Part shown: positions 1-9,249 of the stretch, piece after piece
Layout: the number at the start of each line of letters is the position of its first letter
Position numbering within the stretch: the first letter of the stretch is position 1
Source: Heterohyrax brucei
Lineage: Eukaryota; Chordata; Mammalia; Hyracoidea; Procaviidae
Assembly (NCBI GenBank): GCA_028571685.1
Contig: CM053141.1
Coordinates: 75,315,833 to 75,379,832 of the forward strand
Reading direction: 5' to 3'
DNA length: 64,000 bases
Translations under genes and position numbers: made by a program
The notes under the pieces: generated by a model
What the model saw: only the letters and a program-made list of their open reading frames with translations
The model's database searches: none
Told to the model about the DNA's origin: nothing

Positions 1-244
1 TTTCCAAACATTTGCCATTTGTAATCCACAGAGATTTTACTTTTGTTTCTGAGTAGGATGTGTATTTTTTAATGTATTTTTATATTTCATTTATATCTCC
101 ATCCCTATGTGTTTGCATGAGAATGCAGAATTATTCATGTAATTACTTTGCCATCTTAGTTCAAAATCTTTGGACATTCATTTTAACAGTTAGCCAGCTG
201 ATGCCCAGAGAGGTTCACTGAGCATCACAGACAGATGACATAAA
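1..244. other. Unassigned AT-rich sequence
   Basis: I see no recognisable repeat or coding signal in this stretch. Confidence 0.4.
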
Positions 245-442
245 AACTAAGCCAAATGCACTGCCATCAGGTTGATCCCAACCCTTAGTGACCCCATAAA
301 GTAGAAATCCTAGGGTTTCTAAGACTAGAAACTTTACAGAAACAAACTGCGACATCTTTCTCCTTCAGAGCAGCTGGTAGGTTCAAACTGCTGACCTTTC
401 AGTTAGCAGCCGAGCTCTTAACCACGGTGTCATCAGAGCTCC
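245..442 (-). mobile_element. tRNA-headed SINE, long subtype
   Basis: Read on the minus strand, this has a tRNA-like head with a B-box-like GTTTGAACC stretch and a body ending in the GACTCGACGGC-type tail seen throughout the window. It carries the extra internal block around CTGCGACATCTTTCTCC, which marks a longer subtype of about 200 bp. The copy is diverged and lacks a clear poly-A tail. Confidence 0.8.
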
Positions 443-871
443 GTGCAGGTGCCATAGCAGGTTAGAAATCAAGGCATTATTACAACCGGATCTCTTAACT
501 CCTAATACAATGCTTCTCCATTTCACCACCTTGAGCTATGGAATTTCATTGGTTTTGTCTGTCTACTTATGTGAAGTTTATGTATTAAGCTTCAGTAGCT
601 TACAGATACAAATAGGAATAACATCTCTTTTGCATTTCAAATTAAATCTCCTCTGTTCCCTTTAGCTCTCCCCTGAAATGTCCAAGAAGCTTAGAAGTTA
701 TTTAGTCCAAAATGTCCAGCCATGTTCACGGTTGTACTCCAAGTGGTTCCTTATCAATCAGTTTGCCAGTGACTGACTTGGAAAGGACTGTGCAACCTCA
801 TTCTGGCCATAGACATATGAGAAAGGTAGGAAGGGCTTCTGGGAATGATTCTGTCACTCCTAACAAAAAAG
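443..871. other. Unassigned sequence
   Basis: There are no identifiable repeats. A 62-codon open frame at 712-900 has no recognisable domain and looks like chance. Confidence 0.4.
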
Positions 872-1030
872 CAGAGTCCCTCGGTGGTACAAACGTTTAA
901 TATGTTTTGCTGCTAACCAAAGGGTGACAATTTGAATCCACCCAAAGGCACCTAGGAAGAAAGGCCTTGCATTAATTTACTTTGGCACACATGTGGTCAT
1001 CATAAGTTGGAGTCAGCAGCAACTGGTTTA
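872..1030 (+). mobile_element. tRNA-headed SINE, third subtype
   Basis: The head resembles the other SINEs (GAGTCCCTCGGTGGTAC, then GCTGCTAACCAAAGGGT). The body has AGGAAGAAAGGCC and an ACACATGTGGTC box instead of the CCTATAGGGT box. This defines a third subtype, also seen at 6849-7045 and 36367-36564. Confidence 0.75.
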
Positions 1031-1375
1031 ATAAGAGCCACAAGAAAAAGTAACACACCCACCCCACTTCTGTTTCCTGCAGACACTGAAGTGTCTGGAT
1101 GTGATGTTTGGGACTTCCACAGAGATCTTCGGGCACTGAGCTGAGCCTGTTCAAACACACAGGCTGTACTGAGGACAGTGGAATGGAAAAGTGAGAAGTA
1201 CCTGGGTTCTAACGATATCATTGAGTCACTGCATTGACAGCCCCGGTGCTGCTCTGCCTGATTGCCAGCTCTGTGAGATAGTATTTTATCATTTGTCTAT
1301 TATTTGCAGCACTTGCTGTTGTACTTTCTGTTGCTTGAACCCTGAAGCATCCTAACTGGTAATAAAAAAAAAAAG
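1031..1375. other. Unassigned sequence
   Basis: Nothing recognisable lies between two SINE copies. Confidence 0.4.
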
Positions 1376-1536
1376 CAAAGCAAACCCACTGCCATCGAGA
1401 TGTGTCCAACTCACAGCAACCCTATAGGACAGAGTAGAACTGCCCCATAGAGTTTCCAAGCAGTGCCTGGTGGATTCGAACTGCCAAACTTTCAGTTAGC
1501 AAAAGTAGCACTTAACCTGCTACACCACCAGGATTT
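1376..1536 (-). mobile_element. tRNA-headed SINE, short subtype
   Basis: This is a nearly full-length short-subtype copy on the minus strand. The + strand runs from CCACTGCCATCGAGATG through CCTATAGGACAGAGTAGAAC to CACCACCAGGATTT, the reverse of the tRNA-like head. Confidence 0.88.
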
Positions 1537-1595
1537 CCTAACTGATAATACTTGCTTCCAAATTCCTATAACAACAAGAACAGGATAATTTAGAC

Positions 1596-1916
1596 CAGCA
1601 CTGTCCAACAGAAATACAAGGTGAGTCACAAATAAAAGCCAAATAGGTAATTTTTTAAGATTTTAGTAGCCACATTAAAAAGTACAAAGAAACAGATGAA
1701 ATTTAATTTCAATAATATACTTTATTTAGCCTAATATGTGCAAGAAATTGTTTCAACATGTAATTAACCCAAGTTATGTTTGATGATCTTTTCTTTAAGT
1801 ATGAAATCTTCAAAACTGTGTCTTATACTCACAGCTCAGATTTCCGTGCTAACTAGCCACACCTCAAGTACTCGGACACCAACAGATGCCTAGTGGCTAT
1901 GGTGTGGACAGCATGG
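1596..1916. mobile_element. Non-autonomous hAT-Charlie-type DNA transposon
   Basis: The element starts with CAGCACTGTCCAA and ends with the imperfect inverted counterpart TGGACAGCATGG. It is flanked by ATTTAGAC (1588-1595) and ATCTAGAC (1917-1924), an 8-bp target duplication with one mismatch, as expected for hAT insertions. The AT-rich interior with TAGTAGCCACATTAAAAAG matches a widespread eutherian Charlie-derived family. It carries no coding capacity. The exact family name is not certain. Confidence 0.75.
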
Positions 1917-3109
1917 ATCTAGACAGTTCACCAACAACAGGTGCAGCGTTCATGGCTGAAAATGGACACAGTGAGGCCCCCTGCTGGAGCTCCCTAGATA
2001 AGCATCTTTGCTCCCACTTCCTTGGTCAGCCACCACGCCTGGGAAGGGGGGCGAGTTCCAGCTGCAGCCACAGCTGAGCCAGACTGACTATCCTCAGAGT
2101 AACATCTGGACTTGGTACTGAGCCTAGGTCACTGACCAGACAGACGCTCGGCCTCACTGTGAGTTATCCTGAAATGGCCCTGGGTGGCCTACCCTGACAG
2201 TGCACATTAGGGCAATATTGAACTGCAAAATAGAAAAGAATTTATCTCTTTCTCTCTAGAAGTTTATTTTACCTTCTTCTCTACAATTCTTTTTTTTTCA
2301 GTCTCTTTCCTCCCTTTGCAGGACATCTTTGCACTGGGAAGAGCAGAAATTTTTTTAGGCCAGAACATGTTGTTTTACCCTCCAGGATATTTGGTGTCTA
2401 CTCAACAGATTCAAATTATTCTGAATCTGTTTACACAATTGAGAGAGGACACTTAAGCCCCAAGCACACAGAGAAATTGGAAGGAGGGACTTTTTGCTTT
2501 AAAAAAAAAAAGCTTTTCTGGCTCAAGTTCCATCTAACCAGGTAACAAAACATTATTATTATTATTTTCCTTTGAGTTAGGGTTTTGCAAGAATAAATAA
2601 ACATACATACTGAGTGCCTGGTGAAACATAACTTACTATTTGTATAATAGCTGAGGGGCTATTGTGCTTGCTCCCAGCCAAGGCAGTGCTACAGCAGCGG
2701 GCACAGTGGAACACCTGTCTTAAGTAAGCATCATCATGCGCCGGTAACAGACGTAACGACGGGAAAAGATGGAGGGCCTGCTGGAAGAGGGAGCATGTTC
2801 TACTTTCCTCTCTCCAAGAGGGCTTTAGAATCAGGACTGTTCCTAGGACCGACTAAACCCAGAGGGATTTCCTTGGACAATTCCATGGTCAGAGGAGGGA
2901 GAGAGATGTTGGGTTTCCTGCTGATGAATGCAGGTGAAGGTTTGGGGAAGCTCAAATGGGTATTCTGAATACTTGTTTATGTACCTGACAGGCCATACCA
3001 GTCACAACAGATTTCTAAAAAGTCACCAGTTATTGACAGTCTGGACTTTGTCATTAAAATATCAATAGCTTTTAACTGCAACTGCCTTCCTAGTTCTGTT
3101 TCCTATATA
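1917..3109. other. Unassigned sequence
   Basis: This is mixed sequence with a short ATT microsatellite near 2551-2566 and an A-run near 2500. I recognise no repeat family or exon. Confidence 0.4.
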
Positions 3110-3272
3110 AAAAAACCCACACCCAGTGCCATCGAGTCGATTCCAACTCGTAGTGACCCTATAGGTCAGAGTAGACCTGCCCATAGAGTTTCCAAGGAGT
3201 GCCTGGTGGATTTGAACCGCCGACCTTTTGATTAGCAGATGGAGCACTTAACCCACTGCACCACTAGGGTTT
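3110..3272 (-). mobile_element. tRNA-headed SINE, short subtype
   Basis: This is a well-preserved minus-strand copy. The + strand shows GCCATCGAGTCGATTCCAAC, the CCTATAGGTCAGAGTAGACC box, and a head ending CACCACTAGGGTTT. Confidence 0.9.
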
Positions 3273-3374
3273 GTTTTCTATATGGAATGTGTAAAATAAA
3301 GATGGATGACGACAATGGCTTGTTAACTCTGCTACATCTGGGCTGCTTGCACAAGTCCCAATATCTAGGTCTGG

Positions 3375-3465
3375 GTCAATTAAGTCAGAATCCATAGAGG
3401 TGGGACCTAGTCATCAATATTTTCTAAAGCTTCCCAGGCAGGTCTGAGAACCAGTAGATTATGAT
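3375..3465. mobile_element. MER5-like hAT fragment
   Basis: GGTCAATTAAGTCAGAATCC followed by a GGTGGGACC...ATCAATATTTTCTAAAGC arrangement and a CCCAGGCAGG end match the half-palindrome of MER5-type hAT elements. Only part of the element is recognisable. Confidence 0.5.
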
Positions 3466-4030
3466 ATTCGTGAGCATCCAGTGTTAACAAGTTATTTAAA
3501 TACATTAATATCTAAACAGGTTTAATAAAGGATATCCAATTATAGTTAATACTTGTTGACTGCCCACCCAGCAATGCCTCCCTTTCCTCTTTCCCACCAG
3601 AGCCCCTGCTTTGTTCCACCACATCTGAGAAGTCATGTGCTTCCAGCTGAGTTGGATCCCACCCCAAAGAATAAATTGTAATTGGCCTTTCACTTGTGAT
3701 AAGGGTGGAAAAACTGGGGAGGAAGTCGAAAGTTGAGGGTAACATCCCTCAGCATATTTTCTGAGGGCTGCACTATGGAGAAACCAAGTAACATTTCTGC
3801 AGCAGAAACAGACGCAGAAGGTTGGCAGAAGGAAGTAATGCATTATCCCACGGGAGGAGAAGGACACCCGCAGGGATGACCGAGTGCATCTTTTCCTATT
3901 TGACGATACTGTACGTAAGAAGCAGCTGTGAAGCTGCACGCAACGTTCTGAAAGGACCCTGCACCCCAGACACTGGCGCTATTAGCTTTCTCTTTTGTTC
4001 CTTTTCCCGTGTTCTGTCTGAGATTAGGAT
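3466..4030. other. Unassigned sequence
   Basis: A 144-codon minus-strand frame at 3505-3939 has no recognisable domain and overlaps other open frames. I treat it as chance. Confidence 0.4.
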
Positions 4031-4178
4031 ACCCTAGTGTGTAGTGGTGAAGTGCTACATCTCTTAAAGGAAAGGCTGGCAGTTCAAATCACCAGGTGCT
4101 CCTTGGAAAGTCTGTGGAGCAGTTCTACTCTGTCCTATAGGGTTGCTAGAAGTCATAATCGACAGCAGCAGTTTTGGG
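4031..4178 (+). mobile_element. tRNA-headed SINE, short subtype
   Basis: The copy runs from ACCCTAGTGTGTAGTGGTG through TTCAAATCACCAGGTGCTCC and TGTCCTATAGGGTTGCTAG to a degraded tail. The B-box-like element is intact. Confidence 0.85.
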
Positions 4179-4419
4179 CTCGGCATGAGATGGCTGCCAA
4201 CATTCCTTGATCAAGGGAGCTGATATGAATTGCTGCCACCTGGGATGGATGTGTTTGTCAAATGGGTGAAGTGAAGGCAGTGAAAATACACCCAGAGAGG
4301 CAGGCTTCCAGGGGCCCTGGGGAGTCAACAGGGTGGACAGCCCAACACACAGAAGAGGCAGCTTCCAGGCCGTCTTTAGTGCCTAGGAATACATTGCTAA
4401 AGGGCTGCTGTTCAAGAAA

Positions 4420-4525
4420 GAAGCCTTGGTGGCACAGTGATTAAGCGCTCAATTACCAAGCAAAAGGTTAACTACATGAACCCACCAGCTGCTGTTCTAG
4501 AAGGCTGCCTTTGCCTACCCCAGAC
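4420..4525 (+). mobile_element. SINE head, 3' truncated
   Basis: The head AAGCCTTGGTGGCACAGTG with GATTAAGCGCTC is clear, but homology fades after about 4525. Confidence 0.6.
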
Positions 4526-4604
4526 TAAGGATTAAGGAGCCATGACAAAAGGCCTTTGAGAGGAAATTAGCTTGTTTGAATTTAAGGCAGCTTTTTTTTT
4601 TTAA

Positions 4605-4725
4605 AGAAAACCCTGATGGTGTAATGGTTAAGTGCTAGGTCTGCCAACCAAAAGGTCAGCATTTCAGATACACCTATATGGTGACCATGAGTTAGAATTG
4701 ACTCAATGGCTGTGGGTTTTGGTTT
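4605..4725 (+). mobile_element. tRNA-headed SINE with internal deletion
   Basis: The head ACCCTGATGGTGTAATGG and the tail AGAATTGACTCAATGGCTGT are present. The central CTCCTTGGAAAC to CCTATAGGG block is missing, so this is an internally deleted copy. Confidence 0.75.
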
Positions 4726-4840
4726 CAGCTTTAAAAAAGTAAAGGGAAGAACAATTCTACAAACCCAGTGTATTCTTACACAAATCAAGTGCACCTTCTA
4801 CATTTGTTTGTCAACCATGCCCTCTTCTCATGAGGTATTT

Positions 4841-4878
4841 TTATGAGTCAGACACAACTTGATGGCAGTGGGTTTGGT
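4841..4878 (+). mobile_element. SINE 3' tail fragment
   Basis: Only the tail (TATGAGTCAGACACAACTTG, then ATGGCAGTGGGTTTGG) is present. Confidence 0.55.
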
Positions 4879-5379
4879 CATGGTAATTTATTTTTACAGC
4901 AACATGTAAAAAAATTGGCATAGCTATTGCTCAGAAAAATACCTCATGAGGGGAGGGAGAAACTGGCAAACAAACATAGGCAATGCATTTTATTTTGCAT
5001 AAAAATACCATATGCAGAGCAGTTATCACAACTGATCATATGATCTGTAAGAAAGCTTCAAATTACATACCTTCTCAAATCTTCTTTGAACTCTCATAGG
5101 ACTTGAACATCTCCAGCAAAAACAGGTTCCTCTTCTGGTAATGGTCGAGAAACCCTCACAGGTCAACCCTTCTGCAAACGACAACTGAAAACTCTAGACA
5201 AAATGATTTAAAACACTTGAATGATTTCAAACTACTTGGAAGTATTAGAGAACAAATACAAACACGTAGACACTGGAAAGGGGTTGAAATCTGGAAGACA
5301 ATGGCATTGGGTCAGTTTCCTGGGTTTCTGTTTTATAGTTTTTCACAGAGAGCTGCTCTAGTCTATGCTCTGGAGGGCA
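4879..5379. other. Unassigned sequence
   Basis: I see no repeat or coding signal. Confidence 0.4.
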
Positions 5380-5576
5380 TCCCATTGCTGCAGAGTCAAT
5401 TTCAACTCACAGCAACCTTACAGGACAGAGGAGAACTGTCCCACAGGGTTTTCAAAACTGTCAACCTTATGGAAGCAGACTGCTACATTTTTCTCTGGTG
5501 GAATGGCTGCTAGTTTCAAACCACCGACTTTTCGGTGAGCAGATGAGCCCTTCACCACACTGCCACCAGGGTGTCT
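5380..5576 (-). mobile_element. tRNA-headed SINE, long subtype
   Basis: This minus-strand copy keeps the long-subtype block (GGAAGCAGACTGCTACATTT) and the head complement TGCCACCAGGGTGTC. Confidence 0.82.
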
Positions 5577-6036
5577 CCTCTGCAGGACATAGAAACCCAC
5601 AATCATACTGTTTGAAGTACTAGAGAGGTACAGTTCAGGACAATCACAGAGGCTAGAAATGGAGGGAGAAGTTCTAGAAAGGTCAGAGAGGAAGGGCCAC
5701 CAAAGCTGCTTATCAGCTGCTCAACCCTGACTGATCCCTGAATCACTCATGTGTGGAGCAGGTTCCAAGCAGTTCAATGCTAAAAGGTTGAGGTGATATT
5801 TCTGAGTCTGGGTCTGCTTGCTTTAAAGAAAAACAAATAACCAAAACCAGTACTGCTTGGAAGAATGTAGCAGAATTAAGAATCACTATAATGCTCTGCT
5901 CAAAGTGTCCGTGATACAAAAAGTTACTAGACATACAAGAAAACAAGACCCGTACACAGGACAAAATGCAATCAAAAAAGAACAATTTTGAGATGACTCA
6001 GATGTTGAAATTAACAGACAAGAATTTTAAAGCACC
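5577..6036. other. Unassigned sequence
   Basis: Nothing is recognisable up to the RTE 3' fragment. Confidence 0.4.
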
Positions 6037-6236
6037 TGAGGGACATGATGTTTGGTAAAGCAGAGGATCAGTGAAAAAGAGGAGGACCTTTGGCTAGAGT
6101 CGCTGGCACAGTGGCTGCAACGATGGGCTGAAACATAACAGCAGTTATGAGGATGGCACAGGCCCGGGGACTGTTTTGCCCTGTTGCACATAGGATTGTT
6201 GTGAGTCAGAACCAACTAGGCAGCACTTAACAACAG
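6037..6236 (+). mobile_element. RTE (BovB-type) LINE 3' end, 5' truncated
   Basis: This segment has GACACAGTGGCTGCAAC-like sequence, AACATAACAGCAG, GGCCCGGGGACTGTTTTGCC, ACATAGGATTGTTGTGAGTC and ends AGCACTTAACAACA. It aligns with the end of the longer RTE at 41230-41490 in the same order. The terminal CACCTAACAACA-type repeat is the family's usual 3' end. Extreme 5' truncation is typical of LINE insertions. Confidence 0.8.
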
Positions 6237-6257
6237 GAAGAGTATTAAAACTCTGCA

Positions 6258-6372
6258 GAGGGAAATGTGGAAATCTGCTTCTGTAATAATTTATGCTATT
6301 GCAAACATTATGGGGCAGTTCTCCTCTGTCATAAAAAAAGGTTGGTATGAGTCAGTATCAACTTGTCTGCAA
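6258..6372 (+). mobile_element. SINE 3' half, diverged
   Basis: The order ATCTGCTTCTGTAATAATTT, TATGGGGCAGTTCTCCTCTG, TATGAGTCAGTATCAACTTG follows the 3' half of the long SINE subtype. The head is absent. Confidence 0.6.
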
Positions 6373-6473
6373 AGAGTTTATTGTAACTATGTACAAGACT
6401 TAAAGGAAAATGTTTCCACAAGGAGAAGTAATGAACTTCAGTGCTATATGTAAAATCTGTATCTATTTTCCCA

Positions 6474-6624
6474 TACCAGGTGCTGTAGTGGTTAAATGCT
6501 AGGGCTGATAAGCAGCAGGTCGGTAGTTTAACGCCACCAGATGCTCCTTGGAAACTCTTTGGGGCAGTTCTAGTCAGTCTATAGGGTTGCTATGAGTCGG
6601 GATCAACTCCATAGCAGTGCCTAT
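6474..6624 (+). mobile_element. tRNA-headed SINE, short subtype
   Basis: The copy runs from CAGGTGCTGTAGTGGTTAAA through GCTCCTTGGAAACTC and TCTATAGGGTTGCTATGAG to a degraded tail. Confidence 0.85.
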
Positions 6625-6848
6625 CTCTTGAGAAACCTTTAAGAATGCTCAAAGCATACAAGAATTAAAGGAAATTGTACAATTCTCCATTATAATCTTA
6701 TTTAGCACTTCTTTATCAACCTCTTAACTGAAAAATCTTACTCCAATCCAAGAAGAGTATTTTGACTTGGCTGATTTGGTAAAGCCATGTTGAAACAAAC
6801 ATCAAACAAAATGTAAAAGAGAGTTGTTAAGGAGGTATGCTGTTCTTA

Positions 6849-7045
6849 GGAGTCCCCGGTGGCGAAAAGAGTTAAACATGTTCTGCTACTAACTGGTATT
6901 TGAGGCTCGAGTCCACCCAGAGGCACCTTGGAACAAACGCTCAGAGATCTAGTTTCAAACAAATCTTTCACTGAAAACTCTACAGAGCACAGATCTACTC
7001 AGACACACATGGGGTCATTATGAGATGCCAACTGGTATTTAAGGT
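6849..7045 (+). mobile_element. tRNA-headed SINE, third subtype
   Basis: The head GAGTCCCCGGTGGCG is followed by CCACCCAGAGGCACCTTGG and the ACACACATGGGGTCATTATG box typical of the third subtype. Confidence 0.8.
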
Positions 7046-7992
7046 TGTTAACTAGCCATGCAAGAAAACTAAAACTCTAAAATATCACAGAGGTACCAGC
7101 TATGCACCTCGGGCAGAGAGAACAAAGGGAAGAGGCTGGTATTATTAACAATTAGAAGCTGAGAAGAGAGGCCCCGTGGAGCTGGCACTGAGACCTCTGG
7201 GAGGCAGTGAGGCTCAGCCGGTGCTGGGGAGGACGCCCAGATGAAGCAGGTCTGCCTCGGTTAGAAAAGCTGCGAACTGGATTCAGCTGCTGCGACAGGA
7301 AAGAACTATCGCTGCCAGGGAAATCTGTGATGCTAAAGTGATACCCCCAGGAACAGGAATCCCGAAGTAAACTGACGGGAAGGAGGAAGTCCTTTCTTCC
7401 CCCTCCTGCCTCCCAGGCTCCCTCTAGTGCCCCCTGTGGGTAGCGTCAACACGGAGACAGCCGGCAAAGCTGAGAGATTTGCAGACTGCCACTCCCAGGA
7501 TCAAAATGCAGAAGGGCAGCTCTGGAGCGGAGAGACGCTTAGTAAATAGCACACTCCAGTAAAACCACATCAGCCCCCCAATTCTTTTCAGATCTCGGGG
7601 CTATAGTTCTTAGCGTACTAACATTCTGCACTACACAAACATAGGTGGCAGTTGTGCAAAAACAAATACAGCCTCAAAGATTTCCAGGTGCAAAGCAATG
7701 ACTTCCATCAATGCTGACACCAATTCGAAGAAGCCCTGAAGGAGGAGGATACAGCTGAGGCTTGGAGTGATTAAAGATGCAATTCCAAAAATAGAAGGGG
7801 CAAGCCTTCTCTAGGGATGACCCCTTGTTGCTTAATTTTCTGTAAACAGAAAAGGAATGGACGAATTTTAAAAGGGCATATATAGAGAAAACGAAGAGTA
7901 GGAGGAGAAATTACAGATGACTTTTAAATCTCTCTATTACTAAAACTTTTTAAAGTCTTCATTACAAAATGTTATGGATTAAAAAAAAAAAG
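7046..7992. other. Unassigned, moderately GC-rich stretch
   Basis: 7100-7560 is more GC-rich than its surroundings and includes CTCCCTCTAGTGCCCCCTGT, a phrase I associate with old LTR-type repeats, but I cannot name a family. At 7970-7980 and 7993-8003 the phrase TGTTATGGATT occurs twice around an A-run. Confidence 0.35.
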
Positions 7993-8404
7993 TGTTATGG
8001 ATTGATTTGTATTCCTCCAAAAAGATATATTCAAGTCCTAACCCTCAGTATCTGTGAATGGTACTTTACCGGGAATAGAACCTTTGCAAATCTAACTGGT
8101 TAATACGAGGCCATACTGGAGCAGAATGGGCCCTAATCCATATGAGAGGAGAGACAGGGACACAGAGAGAAGACAGAGACAGAGACTGGGGTTAAGCTCC
8201 CACAGGCCAAGGAATGCCAAGGACTGTCTTCAAAAGCTGGAAGAGAGACATAGAATGGATTCTCCTTCCGAGCTTTCAGAAGGAATTAGCCTGCTGACAC
8301 TTTGATTCTGAACTTCTAGCCTTCCGAACTGTGCGAGAATAAAGTTGTTTTAAGTCTCTCATTTTGTAGTAAATTAGGCATGACAACCCTGGGAAACTAA
8401 AACA
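7993..8404 (+). mobile_element. MLT1-like MaLR LTR
   Basis: The solo LTR begins TGTTATGGATTGATTTGTAT and includes CAAGTCCTAACCCTCAGTA, CAGAATGGGCCCTAATCC, GGAGAGACAGGGACACAGAG and a poly-A signal region (AGAATAAAGTTGTTTTAAG). It ends CTAAAACA. This order matches MLT1-type MaLR LTRs. I found no internal sequence, so it is probably a solo LTR. Confidence 0.75.
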
Positions 8405-8589
8405 GCAAACAAAATGAAAACCAATGCACTGGGCTCGATCACTAGACATGGCTGAGTTTCTTAGAAAGGGTTGACTTTCTCACCACAAACCAGCCAGCCT
8501 GCAGGTGCTTCCTCACCTTGTCAACTTTATCTTTCAGTGCCCACTGCCACTTCTTCCATGAAACCTTCTCAGTCTGTTCTAGAATGGAT

Positions 8590-9039
8590 CAGTGGCATCA
8601 CTAGGGTTGGTATCACCCCTCCCATTCTAATTACCACAGTATCATAACTAAAAAACTGACAAAATCAGAGACTATAAAAATGCCAACAGCAAGCACAGTA
8701 AGAGCAGGTGCCTGTAGCACAGGTAGATGAAATGACACAATTGAAAGGCTCACTGTAACTGGGTAATAATGACAGCTCTGACCAGAGGGCATTAGGAGGC
8801 TTAAAAAGTAAGTTAGCACAGAGCTTCAGCCTTGTAGATATATTGATACACGTAAGCTCGGCTCATGGAAAAAAAAAATTGTTGTTATAACTAACTACAG
8901 GAATATTTTAATAAGAATAACAAATTTCTGCTGAAACATCACACAAAAAAAATTTATGGACAGTCATTCCGTGTAACCCCCTGTGACAGTGTCACCTGGT
9001 GCAGTCCATACACCTTGCAACTCCTTAATGATGGCACTG
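8590..9039. mobile_element. hAT-like non-autonomous DNA transposon
   Basis: The left end CAGTGGCATCACTAGGG and the right end (reverse complement CAGTGCCATCATTAAGG) form terminal inverted repeats in the hAT style. The flanks GAATGGAT (8582-8589) and GGATGCAT (9040-9047) agree at 6 of 8 positions, fitting a decayed 8-bp target duplication. The 450-bp AT-rich interior has no coding potential. Confidence 0.6.
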
Positions 9040-9249
9040 GGATGCATTTCCTCAGAGAACCACTTTGAACATCTATCTCTTTGTACTCAGTTGAATTGTA
9101 TTTACTGAGTAACTCAAAATCTTGATTGTATATGAAATATACTCTAATTGTGTCATGTCTGTGAGTCTAGTTTCTCAGAAACTAGTTTCTCTAGTTTCTT
9201 GTTCTTTGTAGTAGCTATACCACTAGCCCAGTACCAGTAGCAATTTTTT

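Noticed and set aside
8960-9039. Stand-alone GTGACAGTGTCACC palindrome as a regulatory site
   Set aside because: It falls in the right end of the hAT-like element, which explains it better.
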